Part shown: positions 52,307 through 61,313 of the stretch, piece by piece
Position numbering within the stretch: the first letter of the stretch is position 1
Layout: each line of letters starts with the position of its first letter
NCBI RefSeq assembly: GCF_010470675.1
Contig: NZ_VOIQ01000015.1
Span: 52,772-116,771, forward strand
Direction: 5' to 3'
DNA from: Desulfovibrio sp. JC010
GTDB lineage: Bacteria > Desulfobacterota > Desulfovibrionia > Desulfovibrionales > Desulfovibrionaceae
DNA length: 64,000 nt
Notes under the pieces: model-generated
Told to the model about the DNA's origin: nothing
Seen by the model: only the letters and a program-made list of their open reading frames with translations
The model's database searches: none
Made by a program: the position numbers and the translations under genes

Positions 52307-53347
52307 ATGAAAAAATTTATATTCTTTACAATATTTATTCTGCTCGTAGCTTCTTTTGCTCATGCCCAAGAGCAAACCATAGATAAAAGTAACGGCTTCG
52401 GCGGTCTGATCGAAAAAACAGACGGCTCCGTTATCAACTGGGCGGACGGTTTTATTTCTGCTTCTTCGGAAATCAAACTCATGGCGGACAGCATCGACCC
52501 GGTTCGCAGCAAGGCTCTTGCTGTGCGGCAGGGCGGTGTTCAGTCCCGTAAGGGACTGCTGGATGTGGTGCTCGGTCTGCCTGTGGATGGTAAGCGCAAG
52601 GTTTCCAGACTGTTGAAAAATGATCTCAAATCTTTGAATTCCCTGCGTGGGTACGTGCAGAATTCATTGTTTAATACCGCGCTTGGCAACGGGACAGTGG
52701 AAGTTACTTCGTCCCTGAATCTGCGTAACGGTCTTTCTTCCATAATTATTCCGCCGACCCTTTCTTTCCAGACAGGTATCCCGCCGACCATCTCCGGTGA
52801 GCGCGGTGAAACCGGGGTGGAATTGCAGGCCCTTGAAAGCGGCGAGAACGGCTATATTGACAGCACCGTGTACAGCGGCGTGGTTGTTGATGCCAGAGGG
52901 CTGCCTTGTAATCCCGTCCTGCTGCCTCTTATTTATGATGGCAAAGGTGTGGGTGTGTACGGCAGTTTTGCAGTCAGCAGGGGAGCGGTTCTCAAGCAGG
53001 GACTGGTAGCCTACATGGTTGATGATAAATCAGAAACCATGCGTGCCCGGGTGGGGAATTTTCCCCTGACTGTAAAGGCGGTTAATACCCACGGTCCTTC
53101 ACGCAGTGATTTTATTCTTTCCTTGGAAGACGCCGCAAAAGTACGGGCAGTACTTAAACGTAAAACAGTGCTTGAGAATTGTGCTGTGGTTGTTCTTGTG
53201 GATGGCCCTGATGCGGCTGTGAAAAATGACGAATCCGCTGAATTTGTTGAAGAGGGCCGGTCGCAGGAAGAACCTGCCCTGAATAACGACGGCATACAGG
53301 AAGATTCCCTTGATGAAACTCCCGCAACTCAGAATCCACAGCGTTAA
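52307..53347 (+). CDS. Secreted protein of LPP20/FlgT-like type
   Basis: The 346-residue protein has a signal peptide (FIFFTIFILLVASFAHA). The N-terminal half (RSKALAVRQGGVQSRKGLLD) resembles the LPP20-like fold. Residues about 190-240 carry GVVVDARGLPCNPVLLPLIY and GVYGSFAVSRG, a motif I associate with FlgT-type envelope proteins. The last 40 residues are acidic. The gene downstream also encodes an exported protein, 26 nt away. A flagellar or surface-assembly role is possible but unproven. Confidence 0.5.
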   Translation: MKKFIFFTIFILLVASFAHAQEQTIDKSNGFGGLIEKTDGSVINWADGFISASSEIKLMADSIDPVRSKALAVRQGGVQSRKGLLDVVLGLPVDGKRKVSRLLKNDLKSLNSLRGYVQNSLFNTALGNGTVEVTSSLNLRNGLSSIIIPPTLSFQTGIPPTISGERGETGVELQALESGENGYIDSTVYSGVVVDARGLPCNPVLLPLIYDGKGVGVYGSFAVSRGAVLKQGLVAYMVDDKSETMRARVGNFPLTVKAVNTHGPSRSDFILSLEDAAKVRAVLKRKTVLENCAVVVLVDGPDAAVKNDESAEFVEEGRSQEEPALNNDGIQEDSLDETPATQNPQR

Positions 53348-53373
53348 TTAAGAATACAGACCGGAGCGATAAA

Positions 53374-54336
53374 GTGAAATTTTCCTATCAGATAAAGTCT
53401 TTTGTTTTGGCGGCCTGTGTTGCTGTGCTTTGTTCGGCACTTCCCGCCCATGCAGTGAAGGTTCAGATTTTTAAAGCAGTGGACCCGGACCCGGAAAAGC
53501 AGGTTGCCCAGCGGACCCTGCGGCAGGAAGCGGTTACTGAAGCCTTTGCTCAGGCACTGTTTGCCGAAGCTTCACGCATGATTCCCGGAACTCTTTCTGC
53601 TACAAGGACAGAGGCGGTTAAAAAATCTTTCGGCAAGCATTACGAAGAATACATCAGCGGCTACAAGGATATGAATGTCAAAGTGGCTGAGGACGGTGTT
53701 TCCGTTTCCATTGATGTAAACGTTAACCGCAAAAGCCTGCGGGGGGCGTTGAAAAAGATGGGCCTGTTTTCAAGTGTTGAAGTTCCCGCGCAGATCAATG
53801 TGGATAATGGCAAGTATGTCTTGAATGAAGAACGCCAGCTTAAGCAGAATGAAGAAATAAGCGAATTTATAGCACTTTACGGACTCACTAACTCCACCGT
53901 TGCTGATAGCAATGGTACTGCCGCTGTCTTCTCCGTGCGCCATGCTTCCAAGAAACGCTGGGCCGGTGAACTGCAGTCCTCCCGTGGTAAATGGTATGCT
54001 TCCGGCAGCAGCATGGAAAGTGTCTGGCGTGAACTCTGGGGTAAGTATTTCGGTTCTGAGAATATTGATGCGCTCATGAATCCCAAAGCCGTGCTGGTCG
54101 TTAACGGCTGGTTCAACCCCGATGGCGTGCGCGAATTCGGCCGCAAGCTGAAATCATGGGATTCTGCCGTGCAGGAAGTGAAGCTGCTGGATGTGCAGAT
54201 GCAGCCCACCGCTGTGTCGGCAAGCTGGGCCATTGAAATTTCCGACCAGTGGGTTCTGCGTGGCTATCTGAATGATTACCTGCCTCCCCGCGGGCTGACT
54301 TTCAGTCTGGAAGGGCTTGAGGAGAAAAAAGAATAA
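53374..54336 (+). CDS. Exported DUF2066-like protein
   Basis: The 320-residue protein starts at GTG with GGAG 7 nt upstream. A signal peptide (IKSFVLAACVAVLCSALPAHA) precedes VQIFKAVDPDPEKQVAQRTL, EAVTEAFAQALFAEASRMIP and KSFGKHYEEYISGYKDMNVK, a DUF2066-like opening. A periplasmic beta/alpha domain follows, with GWFNPDGVREFGRKLKSW near the end. It pairs with the preceding exported protein. Function unknown. Its end is 9 nt before pgsA. Confidence 0.58.
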   Translation: MKFSYQIKSFVLAACVAVLCSALPAHAVKVQIFKAVDPDPEKQVAQRTLRQEAVTEAFAQALFAEASRMIPGTLSATRTEAVKKSFGKHYEEYISGYKDMNVKVAEDGVSVSIDVNVNRKSLRGALKKMGLFSSVEVPAQINVDNGKYVLNEERQLKQNEEISEFIALYGLTNSTVADSNGTAAVFSVRHASKKRWAGELQSSRGKWYASGSSMESVWRELWGKYFGSENIDALMNPKAVLVVNGWFNPDGVREFGRKLKSWDSAVQEVKLLDVQMQPTAVSASWAIEISDQWVLRGYLNDYLPPRGLTFSLEGLEEKKE

Positions 54337-54345
54337 GGAAGGATT

Positions 54346-54921
54346 GTGCCGAGCGGGAAAATCTGGACCATACCCAACCTGATCACTATTTTCAGGATAC
54401 TGCTCACGCCGGGATTTGTGATTGCCTACCTCGACAGCAACTTCCTTGCGGCGTGGCTTCTTTTTATGGTGGCCGGGTTTTCGGATGGTCTGGACGGCTT
54501 TTTGGCCCGGGTAATGAAGCAGCGCACCGAATTCGGGGCCATGATTGACCCGCTGGCTGATAAGATTCTGCTCGTAACTTCTTTTATCTGTCTTTCCGCA
54601 CAAGGTTTTATTCCGGTCTGGCTGACCGTGCTTGTTGTTTCACGCGACCTGATAATCGTGGGCGGGCTGTTTCTGCTTAAATTTTACGGCGTGGAAGTGG
54701 AAAAGAGGATTCAGCCACTCTGGACCAGCAAGATTACTACAGCGTTGCAGTTGCTGGTGGTATTTTCTGTTTTAACCGGGCTGGCTTTTAGACTGGACGT
54801 AAGCTTTATGTCTCCCGCAGTGGAGATAGTCACTGCGGTGTTTACCTTTGTTTCCGGTTCTATTTACCTCAGGCGGGGGCTGGTCATGTTTGCTGAAGAG
54901 GTTGGGGACGGGGCAAAATAA
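54346..54921 (+). CDS. pgsA: CDP-diacylglycerol-glycerol-3-phosphate 3-phosphatidyltransferase
   Basis: The 191-residue membrane protein opens WTIPNLITIFRILLTPGFV and has the CDP-alcohol phosphotransferase signature DGLDGFLARVMKQRTEFGAM followed by IDPLADKILL. It makes phosphatidylglycerol phosphate in the membrane. The start is GTG. Family members include phosphatidylserine-type enzymes, but the N-terminal segment fits PgsA best. A terminator shared with tatA follows. Confidence 0.87.
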   Translation: MPSGKIWTIPNLITIFRILLTPGFVIAYLDSNFLAAWLLFMVAGFSDGLDGFLARVMKQRTEFGAMIDPLADKILLVTSFICLSAQGFIPVWLTVLVVSRDLIIVGGLFLLKFYGVEVEKRIQPLWTSKITTALQLLVVFSVLTGLAFRLDVSFMSPAVEIVTAVFTFVSGSIYLRRGLVMFAEEVGDGAK

Positions 54922-54952
54922 AACCCCGGCTCGCAACGCAAACCGGGGTTTT
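54920..54952. terminator. Bidirectional terminator between pgsA and tatA
   Basis: Stem AAAACCCCGG / CCGGGGTTTT with a 13-nt loop, symmetric for both strands. Confidence 0.85.
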
Positions 54953-54992
54953 GCAGGGTGAACCTGCAAAAAATCAAGCTGACAGCAGAAGC

Positions 54993-55178
54993 TTAAGCTT
55001 CTTTATCTTTGTCTTTTGACGGAGTTACGTCAATTTCTTCAGATTCGCTGCTTGCCTTTTTAAAATTCTGAATTGCACGGCCCAGTCCGCTGCCCACTTC
55101 GGGAAGCTTTTTAGCTCCGAAAATCAGGATGATAATACCCAAAATTAAAAGAATTTCTGTGATTCCTAAACCGAACAT
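54993..55178 (-). CDS. tatA: Twin-arginine translocase TatA-type subunit
   Basis: The 61-residue protein has a membrane helix [16 protein letters not shown] followed by [20 protein letters not shown], the TatA hinge and amphipathic helix (FGAKKLP motif), and an acidic/Lys-rich tail. TatA forms the pore for folded Tat substrates. TatB is longer, so TatA is preferred. No tatC beside it. Monocistronic. Confidence 0.87.
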   Translation of the reverse strand: MFGLGITEILLILGIIILIFGAKKLPEVGSGLGRAIQNFKKASSESEEIDVTPSKDKDKEA

Positions 55179-55288
55179 TTTAATCCTCCAATGCTAGACG
55201 GTAATGAACTTTTACACGGGCCTTGTGCTTTGGTCAAGAATGTCTTCTTATCCCGGAACGGCACGGAAAATTTATATTTTTAATCTTT

Positions 55289-55366
55289 ACAAAGACGCGA
55301 TGCGTACATAATTCATCCTGTGTAAGTTTAACCCTTTCAGGCCGTTGGCCGGGGTGTCCCGGAGGA
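55289..55366 (+). repeat. Degenerate palindromic repeat, copy G
   Basis: AAAGACGCGATGCGTACATAA and then GTTTAACCCTTTCAGGCC...GGGGTGTCCCGGAGGA look like a decayed short-type repeat with the palindrome broken. Its GGAGG serves the gene starting at 55376. Confidence 0.5.
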
Positions 55367-55375
55367 ATGTTTTTG

Positions 55376-55741
55376 GTGAAGGTAACTAAAATGCCGGGCC
55401 GCATGTGCCGGTTCTACATGAATGGAAGGTGTCTCTATGAAGAGATGCTTAATCCCGGATATAACCGGGAATGGCGTTGCCGGGTCCTGAAGGATCTGGA
55501 AGGGGAGTACGATAAACTCCTGCTGCAGGCCGATAATTTCCATCTGGATGAGCAGGCTTTTCGCGATCTCTGGGAAAGAAGGATCGAAGAACACTTGAAA
55601 TCCACTGTAGTGTGTCGCAAGATGGTCCCGCGTGAAGAGGAGGGCTTTCCCTTCTGCGGAGCACTGCACGAAGAAATATGTCTTTTTGAGCAGCCTGAAT
55701 GCGAAGGTGTGTGTAATCTCTTCAAACCACGTAAGGATTAG
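55376..55741 (+). CDS. Cys-rich small protein, unknown
   Basis: The protein is 121 residues long if started at GTG 55376, which has GGAGGA 9 nt upstream (ATG 55391 would be the alternative). It has seven Cys, including CRFYMNGRCLYEEM near the N-terminus and CGALHEEICLFEQPECEGVC near the C-terminus. These may form a zinc or iron-sulfur site; CRFYMNGRC resembles the start of a CCCH finger. No known family. Between two repeat copies. Confidence 0.52.
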   Translation: MKVTKMPGRMCRFYMNGRCLYEEMLNPGYNREWRCRVLKDLEGEYDKLLLQADNFHLDEQAFRDLWERRIEEHLKSTVVCRKMVPREEEGFPFCGALHEEICLFEQPECEGVCNLFKPRKD

Positions 55742-55770
55742 AATTTTATATTGCCGGATTAGGATTATTA

Positions 55771-55841
55771 ATGGCGAAGCCCAAATAAAAGGTTTTGGGA
55801 TTCTTAAACCCTTTTGCAAAAGGGTTTAAGCCGCCGGAGGC
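55771..55841 (+). repeat. Dispersed palindromic repeat, copy F (short type, cleanest copy)
   Basis: ATGGCGAAGCCCAAATAAAAGG, TTTTGGGATT, perfect 16-bp palindrome CTTAAACCCTTTTGCA / TGCAAAAGGGTTTAAG sharing the central TGCA, and end CCGCCGGAGGC. Confidence 0.82.
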
Positions 55842-55894
55842 AACATCTTTCAATAAAAAGCGCGAAGCGCATCATATCCGTAAAGGAGCAGGTC

Positions 55895-56692
55895 ATGTTA
55901 ATATATTTTCCGCAAATGCATGAGGAACTGGTCGGGGAAAAGGTCGAGGGTGCGTTGATTTTTGATCCGGGCATCGACCGTGATGTGACCGGCGAAGTGC
56001 CTGTTTTCCGTCCTGAAGATCTGCCCGTGGAGCCGCAAACATGCGCACGCATGGTTGCTGACTTCGTCAGTTATGGTGAATCCCTCGGCGAGATGTTTAA
56101 ATTCATCGCCAACCCCCAGTCCAATGATAAGGACCAGTTCGGGGAGCGTACTTCAGCCATCCATAATGAACTGACTGCCCGTATTTCTCCTGATGCTGAA
56201 GATAAGGGGCGTGAAGAAGCGCGTATCCAGAATCAGGTCGTGCTGGCCCTTTGCTATGCTTATGAAGAAAAACATCTGGAACTGGGCTCCCTTGAACAGA
56301 ACCTGACCGATAAATGGGCCGGGTTCGGGGAAAGCCTCGGTCTTGATGTTGAAGACGAGGATGACCGCAAGGCCATGGCTCTCGGCGGGCTGATGGCCAA
56401 CCTGCCCGGAACAGGCGGCGGCGATGTGCAGCTGCCGTGGCAGAAGGTGCTGGAAGGTTTTAGCCTGCTGCTGCCGGACAATTGCGTACTGGTCACATCT
56501 GATGTTGATGCGGTTTCCTTCTGGCGGGATCGTGATTTTGAATTTTATGAAAAAGAAGGACTGCTGGCGGAAAAGGCTCTTGTTCTGCGCGAAAAAGCGT
56601 GGAAACTGCTGGGCTTGTCTTCTCTTCCCGAAGAAAGGCAGTGGCTTGAGCGGGAAATGACCGTGGTCCTTAATGTCCAAGAAGAAAATTAA
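55895..56692 (+). CDS. Hypothetical cytoplasmic protein
   Basis: The 265-residue protein starts at ATG 55895 (GGAG 6 nt upstream); an upstream reading from 55814 would start within repeat F. It is acidic and helical: MLIYFPQMHEELVGEKVEGA, ARMVADFVSYGESLGEMFKF, AEDKGREEARIQNQVVLALC, ending EREMTVVLNV. No signal peptide or membrane segment. No family recognised. The next gene, a HAD hydrolase, starts 14 nt downstream, so they are likely co-transcribed. Confidence 0.58.
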   Translation: MLIYFPQMHEELVGEKVEGALIFDPGIDRDVTGEVPVFRPEDLPVEPQTCARMVADFVSYGESLGEMFKFIANPQSNDKDQFGERTSAIHNELTARISPDAEDKGREEARIQNQVVLALCYAYEEKHLELGSLEQNLTDKWAGFGESLGLDVEDEDDRKAMALGGLMANLPGTGGGDVQLPWQKVLEGFSLLLPDNCVLVTSDVDAVSFWRDRDFEFYEKEGLLAEKALVLREKAWKLLGLSSLPEERQWLEREMTVVLNVQEEN

Positions 56693-56706
56693 AAGGGAGT
56701 CCTGAC

Positions 56707-57417
56707 ATGGAATCCATACATATCAGTCCGGTCACACCTCCTCAGGTGGTAAAAGAAATCAAGGGTATAATCTTTGATTGCGACGGGGTGCTGATTAATT
56801 CGTTTCAGGCCAATAAATGGTACTACAACAGGTTTAAGGAAAAGTTCGGCCTTGAGCTCATGAACGCTGAAGAGGAAAAGCAGGTGCATGCGCTGACCCA
56901 TGCCGATGCACTGAAGTATATCCTGCCTGAAGAATTCCACGAAGAAGCTTTTGTTTACAGCACTGATCACTCGCATAAGGAAGGGATCAATTATATTGAG
57001 GTGGAAGAGGGCTTGACCCGGCTCTTGGAATGGTTGAGAACCCACAACATCCGTATGGGGATCAATACCAACCGCACTGACACTCTTCCCATGGTCCTGC
57101 AGAAATTCGACATTGAGAGTTTTTTCTCGCCCATGGTCACCTCGCAGACTCTTCCTAACAGCAAGCCGCATCCCGAAGGCGTTCATTATATTCTGCAGAA
57201 GTGGAATATGAAGCCGGAGGACGTGGTCTACATCGGTGATACATGGGTGGATGAGCGTTGTGCCGAGCGTGCCGGGGTCGAATTCTGGGCCTATCGCAGC
57301 ACAGGGCTTAATGCCCGTTTTCATATCGACAGCTACTGGACGCTTTGCAACCTGCTGGAAAAGGCCCGCAATGATGTCTGGTCCGGTTGCGGTTGCGGTC
57401 AGCAGAAGTTTATTTAA
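56707..57417 (+). CDS. HAD-superfamily hydrolase (Gph-like)
   Basis: The 236-residue protein has HAD motifs: I IFDCDGVLINSF near residue 20, II GINTNRT, III NSKPHPEG and IV YIGDTWVDERCAERAG. The helical cap after motif I is that of phosphoglycolate phosphatase-like enzymes. The end (WSGCGCGQQKFI) is Cys-rich and unusual. Substrate unknown. It follows the hypothetical gene by 14 nt. Confidence 0.83.
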   Translation: MESIHISPVTPPQVVKEIKGIIFDCDGVLINSFQANKWYYNRFKEKFGLELMNAEEEKQVHALTHADALKYILPEEFHEEAFVYSTDHSHKEGINYIEVEEGLTRLLEWLRTHNIRMGINTNRTDTLPMVLQKFDIESFFSPMVTSQTLPNSKPHPEGVHYILQKWNMKPEDVVYIGDTWVDERCAERAGVEFWAYRSTGLNARFHIDSYWTLCNLLEKARNDVWSGCGCGQQKFI

Positions 57418-57608
57418 TTCAGTATGAAAGGTTAGGACAGGGCGTCCGGGGCTTGATTTTGCGCCCCTTCTTTCGTGACCCGTGTTCTTATATTTAATAG
57501 AATTAAGGTAAATTTGGAAAAACAGTTGATTCTTGAATCCTGCTGTGCCAATTTATAGTCAAGATCGGAAGCGGCTGCTTCTGATCCAGCCCGTTAGGAG
57601 TATGTTAA

Positions 57609-57899
57609 ATGGATTACGTGATTCTTGCCGTGGCGAAGGTCCTTTCGCTTGTTCTTAATCTCTATATGTGGGTGGTTATCATTTCCGCTCTGATTACTTG
57701 GGTCAATCCTGATCCCTACAATCCCATTGTCAGATTTTTACGCAGTGTGACCGAGCCTGTCTTCGCCAAAGTGCGGCAGTATCTTCCCTTTGTGAATATC
57801 GGTGGATTTGATCTTTCCCCCATTGTCGTTCTTCTGGCAATCCAGATGATCGACATCGCTCTGGTGGGCAATCTCACCAGACTTGCTTATGGTATGTAA
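57609..57899 (+). CDS. YggT-family membrane protein
   Basis: The 96-residue protein has two membrane segments (VLSLVLNLYMWVVIISALI and LSPIVVLLAIQMIDIALVG) and the family signature ITWVNPDPYNPIVRFLRSVT EPVFAKVR. YggT proteins occur beside cell-division or osmotic genes; here a DivIVA-like gene follows 15 nt later. Functional details are unknown. Confidence 0.85.
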   Translation: MDYVILAVAKVLSLVLNLYMWVVIISALITWVNPDPYNPIVRFLRSVTEPVFAKVRQYLPFVNIGGFDLSPIVVLLAIQMIDIALVGNLTRLAYGM

Positions 57900-57914
57900 A
57901 TACCGGAGGTGGGT

Positions 57915-58418
57915 ATGAGTCTTTCTAAAATAGACTTGCTTAATAAGAAGTTTTCAAAATCCCTGTTCGGGTATTCCAAGAGCGAAGTTGACCAGCTCAT
58001 GGTCGAGCTTGCGGATGTTCTGGGTGCTTCTGCCGATGAAAAGAAGCAGCTACAGAAAATGGTTTCCCGCCGGGAAAGCACCATTACCGAGTTCCGCCAG
58101 CGTGAGGAAACCCTGCGCGACACCCTGATGACCACCCAGAAGATGGTGGACGACCTTAAGGCTACCGCAAGGAAGGAGGCTGAGGTCATCATCAATGAAG
58201 CCCACTCAAGGGCGGAGGTGATCCTGCAGCAGGCCCATAACAGGCTGGCCCAGATTCATGAAGACATCAACGAATTGAAGCGGCAGAGAACCCGTTTTGA
58301 GGTTGAGCTCAAGGCTCTTCTTGAATCTCATCTCAAGACGCTCGAAATCGGTGATCCCGAGGTTGAGAAGGTTGAAGCCATCGAATCCAAACTTAAATTC
58401 TTCAAGAAGGCCAAGTGA
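57915..58418 (+). CDS. DivIVA-family coiled-coil protein
   Basis: The 167-residue protein starts at ATG 57915 with GGAGG 5 nt upstream. The N-terminus (SKIDLLNKKFSKSLFGYSKS EVDQLM) has the DivIVA membrane-curvature domain (F-x-x-x-L-x-GY-x-x-x-EVD). Residues 40-150 form a coiled coil (ARKEAEVIINEAHSRAEVIL). DivIVA proteins mark poles and septa; the gene next to yggT suits that. Overlaps the next gene by 4 nt. Confidence 0.83.
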   Translation: MSLSKIDLLNKKFSKSLFGYSKSEVDQLMVELADVLGASADEKKQLQKMVSRRESTITEFRQREETLRDTLMTTQKMVDDLKATARKEAEVIINEAHSRAEVILQQAHNRLAQIHEDINELKRQRTRFEVELKALLESHLKTLEIGDPEVEKVEAIESKLKFFKKAK

Positions 58419-58735
58419 CCGAAGTTATTGCTGAACTCCCATCTTACATAAGGCCCTGCGGACACGGTTCGTGGAGGGTCTCCGTATGGGTGCAGCCCGG
58501 TGCCAAAAACGAGGGCGTTACCGGGGAGTATCAGGACAGCGTGCGTGTGCGTATAAACGCGCCCGCTGTTGATAACAAGGCCAACAAGGCTCTTGCCGCA
58601 TTTGTCGCGACCCGTCTGGGTCTCAAAAAACGAAATATTTCCATTGCATCAGGTCATTCCAACCGTAAAAAGGTTTTACTGGTGGAGTCTGATGTCGAAC
58701 CGCGTTGGGAAGGGATAATCCCTGCCGGCGCCTGA
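58415..58735 (+). CDS. DUF167/YggU-family protein
   Basis: The 106-residue protein shows VWVQPGAKNEGVTGEYQDSV, VRINAPAVDNKANKALAAFV and ISIASGHSNRKKVLLV, the DUF167 pattern. The function of this family is not established. GTG start overlaps the divIVA stop (GTGA), so it is part of that operon. Confidence 0.87.
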   Translation: MTEVIAELPSYIRPCGHGSWRVSVWVQPGAKNEGVTGEYQDSVRVRINAPAVDNKANKALAAFVATRLGLKKRNISIASGHSNRKKVLLVESDVEPRWEGIIPAGA

Positions 58736-58766
58736 GTTGCAAACCAATTGCAAAAAGGAGTTTCAA

Positions 58767-58985
58767 ATGGAACAGAGAGAGATTGAACTGATCGAGCAGC
58801 TAGCGGGCCAGGACAGCGAAATTAACGCCCTATGGAACCAGCACAACGAATTTAAGAAACTCATCGATAAAATGGAAGCTAAGAGCTACCTGAGCGAAAC
58901 CGAGACTCAGGAAGTTAAAGAACTCAAAAAGAAAAAACTCGCTGGAAAGACAAAGCTGCAGGCTTTGCTCGACAAGCATAAATAA
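58767..58985 (+). CDS. DUF465/YdcH-like small coiled-coil protein
   Basis: The 72-residue helical protein (EIELIEQLAGQDSEINALWN, EFKKLIDKMEAKSYLSETET, VKELKKKKLAGKTKLQALLD) fits DUF465. ATG 58767 has AAGGAG 6 nt before it. It lies 12 nt upstream of ilvB, so it is probably co-transcribed. Function unknown. Confidence 0.83.
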   Translation: MEQREIELIEQLAGQDSEINALWNQHNEFKKLIDKMEAKSYLSETETQEVKELKKKKLAGKTKLQALLDKHK

Positions 58986-58997
58986 GGGAGGGTAGCC

Positions 58998-60692
58998 ATG
59001 GAGCTCACCGGAGCTCAGATATTTCTTGAATGTCTGAAAAAGGAGGGTGTGGACGTCGTATTCGGATTCCCCGGAGGGGCAGTAATCGACATATACGACG
59101 AATTACCCAATTATCCGTTTAAGCACATACTTGTAAGGCACGAACAGGGTGCAATCCATGCTGCGGACGGCTATGCACGCGCCACCGGCGATGTAGGAGT
59201 CTGCCTCGTGACATCAGGTCCCGGAGCGACCAACACTGTTACCGGCATAGCAACGGCGTACATGGATTCAATTCCGGTGGTTATTTTCACCGGGCAGGTT
59301 CCCACCCCGCTGATCGGAAACGATGCGTTTCAGGAAGTGGATATAGTAGGAATCACCCGTCCCTGCACAAAGCATAATTATCTGGTCAAGGACATCAAAG
59401 ACCTCGCCTACACCGTCCGTCAGGCTTTTTATCTGGCCCGTACAGGACGCCCCGGCCCGGTTCTGGTTGACCTGCCCAAGGACATTATGCAGCAGAAATT
59501 CGAGTTTAAGTGGCCTGAAGATGTGTCGCTCAGGAGCTATAATCCTAATCTGAAACCGCATGCGCGGCAGATTAAAAAAGTCGCAAAATTGATCGAAGGT
59601 GCAGAAAGACCCTTGATTTATGCAGGCGGAGGGGTTATCAGCTCTGGAGCTGAGGATGAACTGACATGGCTCGCCAAGAGTCTTGACATTCCGGTGACAG
59701 CTACTCTTATGGGGCTGGGAGCCTTTCCCGGTGACGATCCCCTCTGGCTGGGGATGCTGGGAATGCACGGCACCTACGCCGCAAACATGGCAATAAATAA
59801 CGCGGACCTCGTCCTGGCAATCGGGGCGAGGTTCGATGACCGTGTGACCGGCAAGGTCAGCACATTTGCCCCCAAAGCCACTCTTGTTCACATCGATATT
59901 GACCCCACCTCAATTCAGAAGAACGTAGCCGTACACGTGCCGCTGGTCTCCGACTGCAAAAGCGCATTGTCTGCATTAAAGAGTGAAATGGAACCGAGGC
60001 TTGAAACCGTGGACTGGGAAGTTGCCCACGCCGTATGGGTCAGGCAGGTTCAGGAGTGGGCTGAAACCCATCCTCTGCGCTATAAAAAGAGCGAAACTGA
60101 GTATATCAAGCCCCAGCGGGTCGTGGAGAAAGTCTACGAAATCAGCAAGGGTGAAGCCATTGTCGCCACCGAAGTGGGCCAGAACCAGATGTGGGCCGCC
60201 CAGTTCTATAAGTTTAAACGCTCCAAATCATTCCTTTCATCTGGTGGTCTCGGCACCATGGGCTTCGGACTTCCCGCAGCTCTGGGTGCTCAGATGGCCT
60301 TCCCGGACAAGCTTGTTGTCAACATTGCCGGAGACGGTTCCATCCAGATGAATATTCAGGAAATGATGACTGCCGTATGCAACAACCTTCCCGTAAAAAT
60401 TGTTATCTTGAATAACGGCTATCTCGGAATGGTCCGCCAGTGGCAGGAGCTTTTTTACAACCGCAACTACTGTGAAACCTGCATGGATGCCCAGCCGGAC
60501 TTCGTGAAACTTGCCGAAGCATACGGAGCCGCCGGGTACCGGGTTACTGAAGAAAAAGACCTCGAACCGATGCTCAAGGAAGCTTTCTCCAACGGAAAGC
60601 CCACCATCATCGATGTCCGCGTGGATCCGGAAGAGAACGTGTACCCCATGGTTCCCGCCGGTGCTTCATTAACCGACATGCTGCTCGTTTAG
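58998..60692 (+). CDS. ilvB: Acetolactate synthase, large subunit
   Basis: The 564-residue ThDP enzyme has the catalytic Glu in [60 protein letters not shown] and the ThDP motif [20 protein letters not shown] ([14 protein letters not shown]). Full length, no gaps. It joins two pyruvates (or pyruvate and 2-oxobutyrate) at the start of Val/Leu/Ile synthesis. GGAGGG lies before the start. ilvN follows after 9 nt and ilvC after that. Confidence 0.95.
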   Translation: MELTGAQIFLECLKKEGVDVVFGFPGGAVIDIYDELPNYPFKHILVRHEQGAIHAADGYARATGDVGVCLVTSGPGATNTVTGIATAYMDSIPVVIFTGQVPTPLIGNDAFQEVDIVGITRPCTKHNYLVKDIKDLAYTVRQAFYLARTGRPGPVLVDLPKDIMQQKFEFKWPEDVSLRSYNPNLKPHARQIKKVAKLIEGAERPLIYAGGGVISSGAEDELTWLAKSLDIPVTATLMGLGAFPGDDPLWLGMLGMHGTYAANMAINNADLVLAIGARFDDRVTGKVSTFAPKATLVHIDIDPTSIQKNVAVHVPLVSDCKSALSALKSEMEPRLETVDWEVAHAVWVRQVQEWAETHPLRYKKSETEYIKPQRVVEKVYEISKGEAIVATEVGQNQMWAAQFYKFKRSKSFLSSGGLGTMGFGLPAALGAQMAFPDKLVVNIAGDGSIQMNIQEMMTAVCNNLPVKIVILNNGYLGMVRQWQELFYNRNYCETCMDAQPDFVKLAEAYGAAGYRVTEEKDLEPMLKEAFSNGKPTIIDVRVDPEENVYPMVPAGASLTDMLLV

Positions 60693-60701
60693 GAGGAAGT
60701 A

Positions 60702-61184
60702 ATGAGACATACTTTATCCGTGACAGTTGAAAACGAGCCCGGGGTTCTTTCCAGAGTTGTAGGACTGTTCAGCGGGCGAGGATTCAACATTGAATCCCTC
60801 AACGTTGCTCCCACCCTTGAGGAGGGAGTTTCCCAGATGACCATTACAACGCTCGGTGATGAGCACATCATGGAGCAGATTGTGAAACAGCTGCGCAAGC
60901 TGGTTACAGTCATCAAGGTCGTTGATATGGCGGAACATAAGGCCGTTGAGCGTGAAATGGTTATTCTCAAGGTTAATGCCGAAGACACCAAGCGCGCAGA
61001 GATTCTACGCATTGTAGATATCTTCCGCTGCAAGGTTGTGGACGTCAGCCCGGATGAACTTTCCATTGAAGTTACCGGCGACCACGGCAAGATCGAAGCT
61101 CTGATCAACATGCTCACCCGTTTCGGTATTAAGGAAGTAGCCCGCACCGGCACCGTCGCCATGAAACGTGCCCTGCAAGCTTAG
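60702..61184 (+). CDS. ilvN: Acetolactate synthase, small (regulatory) subunit
   Basis: The 160-residue protein has an N-terminal ACT domain (SVTVENEPGVLSRVVGLFSG, RGFNIESLNVAPTLEEGVSQ) and a C-terminal domain ending LTRFGIKEVARTGTVAMKRA. It activates IlvB and carries the valine feedback site. AGGAGG precedes the ATG. Confidence 0.95.
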   Translation: MRHTLSVTVENEPGVLSRVVGLFSGRGFNIESLNVAPTLEEGVSQMTITTLGDEHIMEQIVKQLRKLVTVIKVVDMAEHKAVEREMVILKVNAEDTKRAEILRIVDIFRCKVVDVSPDELSIEVTGDHGKIEALINMLTRFGIKEVARTGTVAMKRALQA

Positions 61185-61313
61185 GACAAAATTTCATAAA
61201 CATTTCGGCACAGGAGTGCCCTCCGGCTGGCTTTTTAAATCAAGGCGAGCCGCCGGGAAACTATTATTAAGTTTCGTGTCCGAATTAAAGAGAACAACAT
61301 CTAGGAGAAAGCA

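Noticed and set aside
61185..61313. Attenuator or leader between ilvN and ilvC
   Set aside because: Some G+C pairing is present but no leader peptide with branched-chain codons and no T-run after a hairpin.
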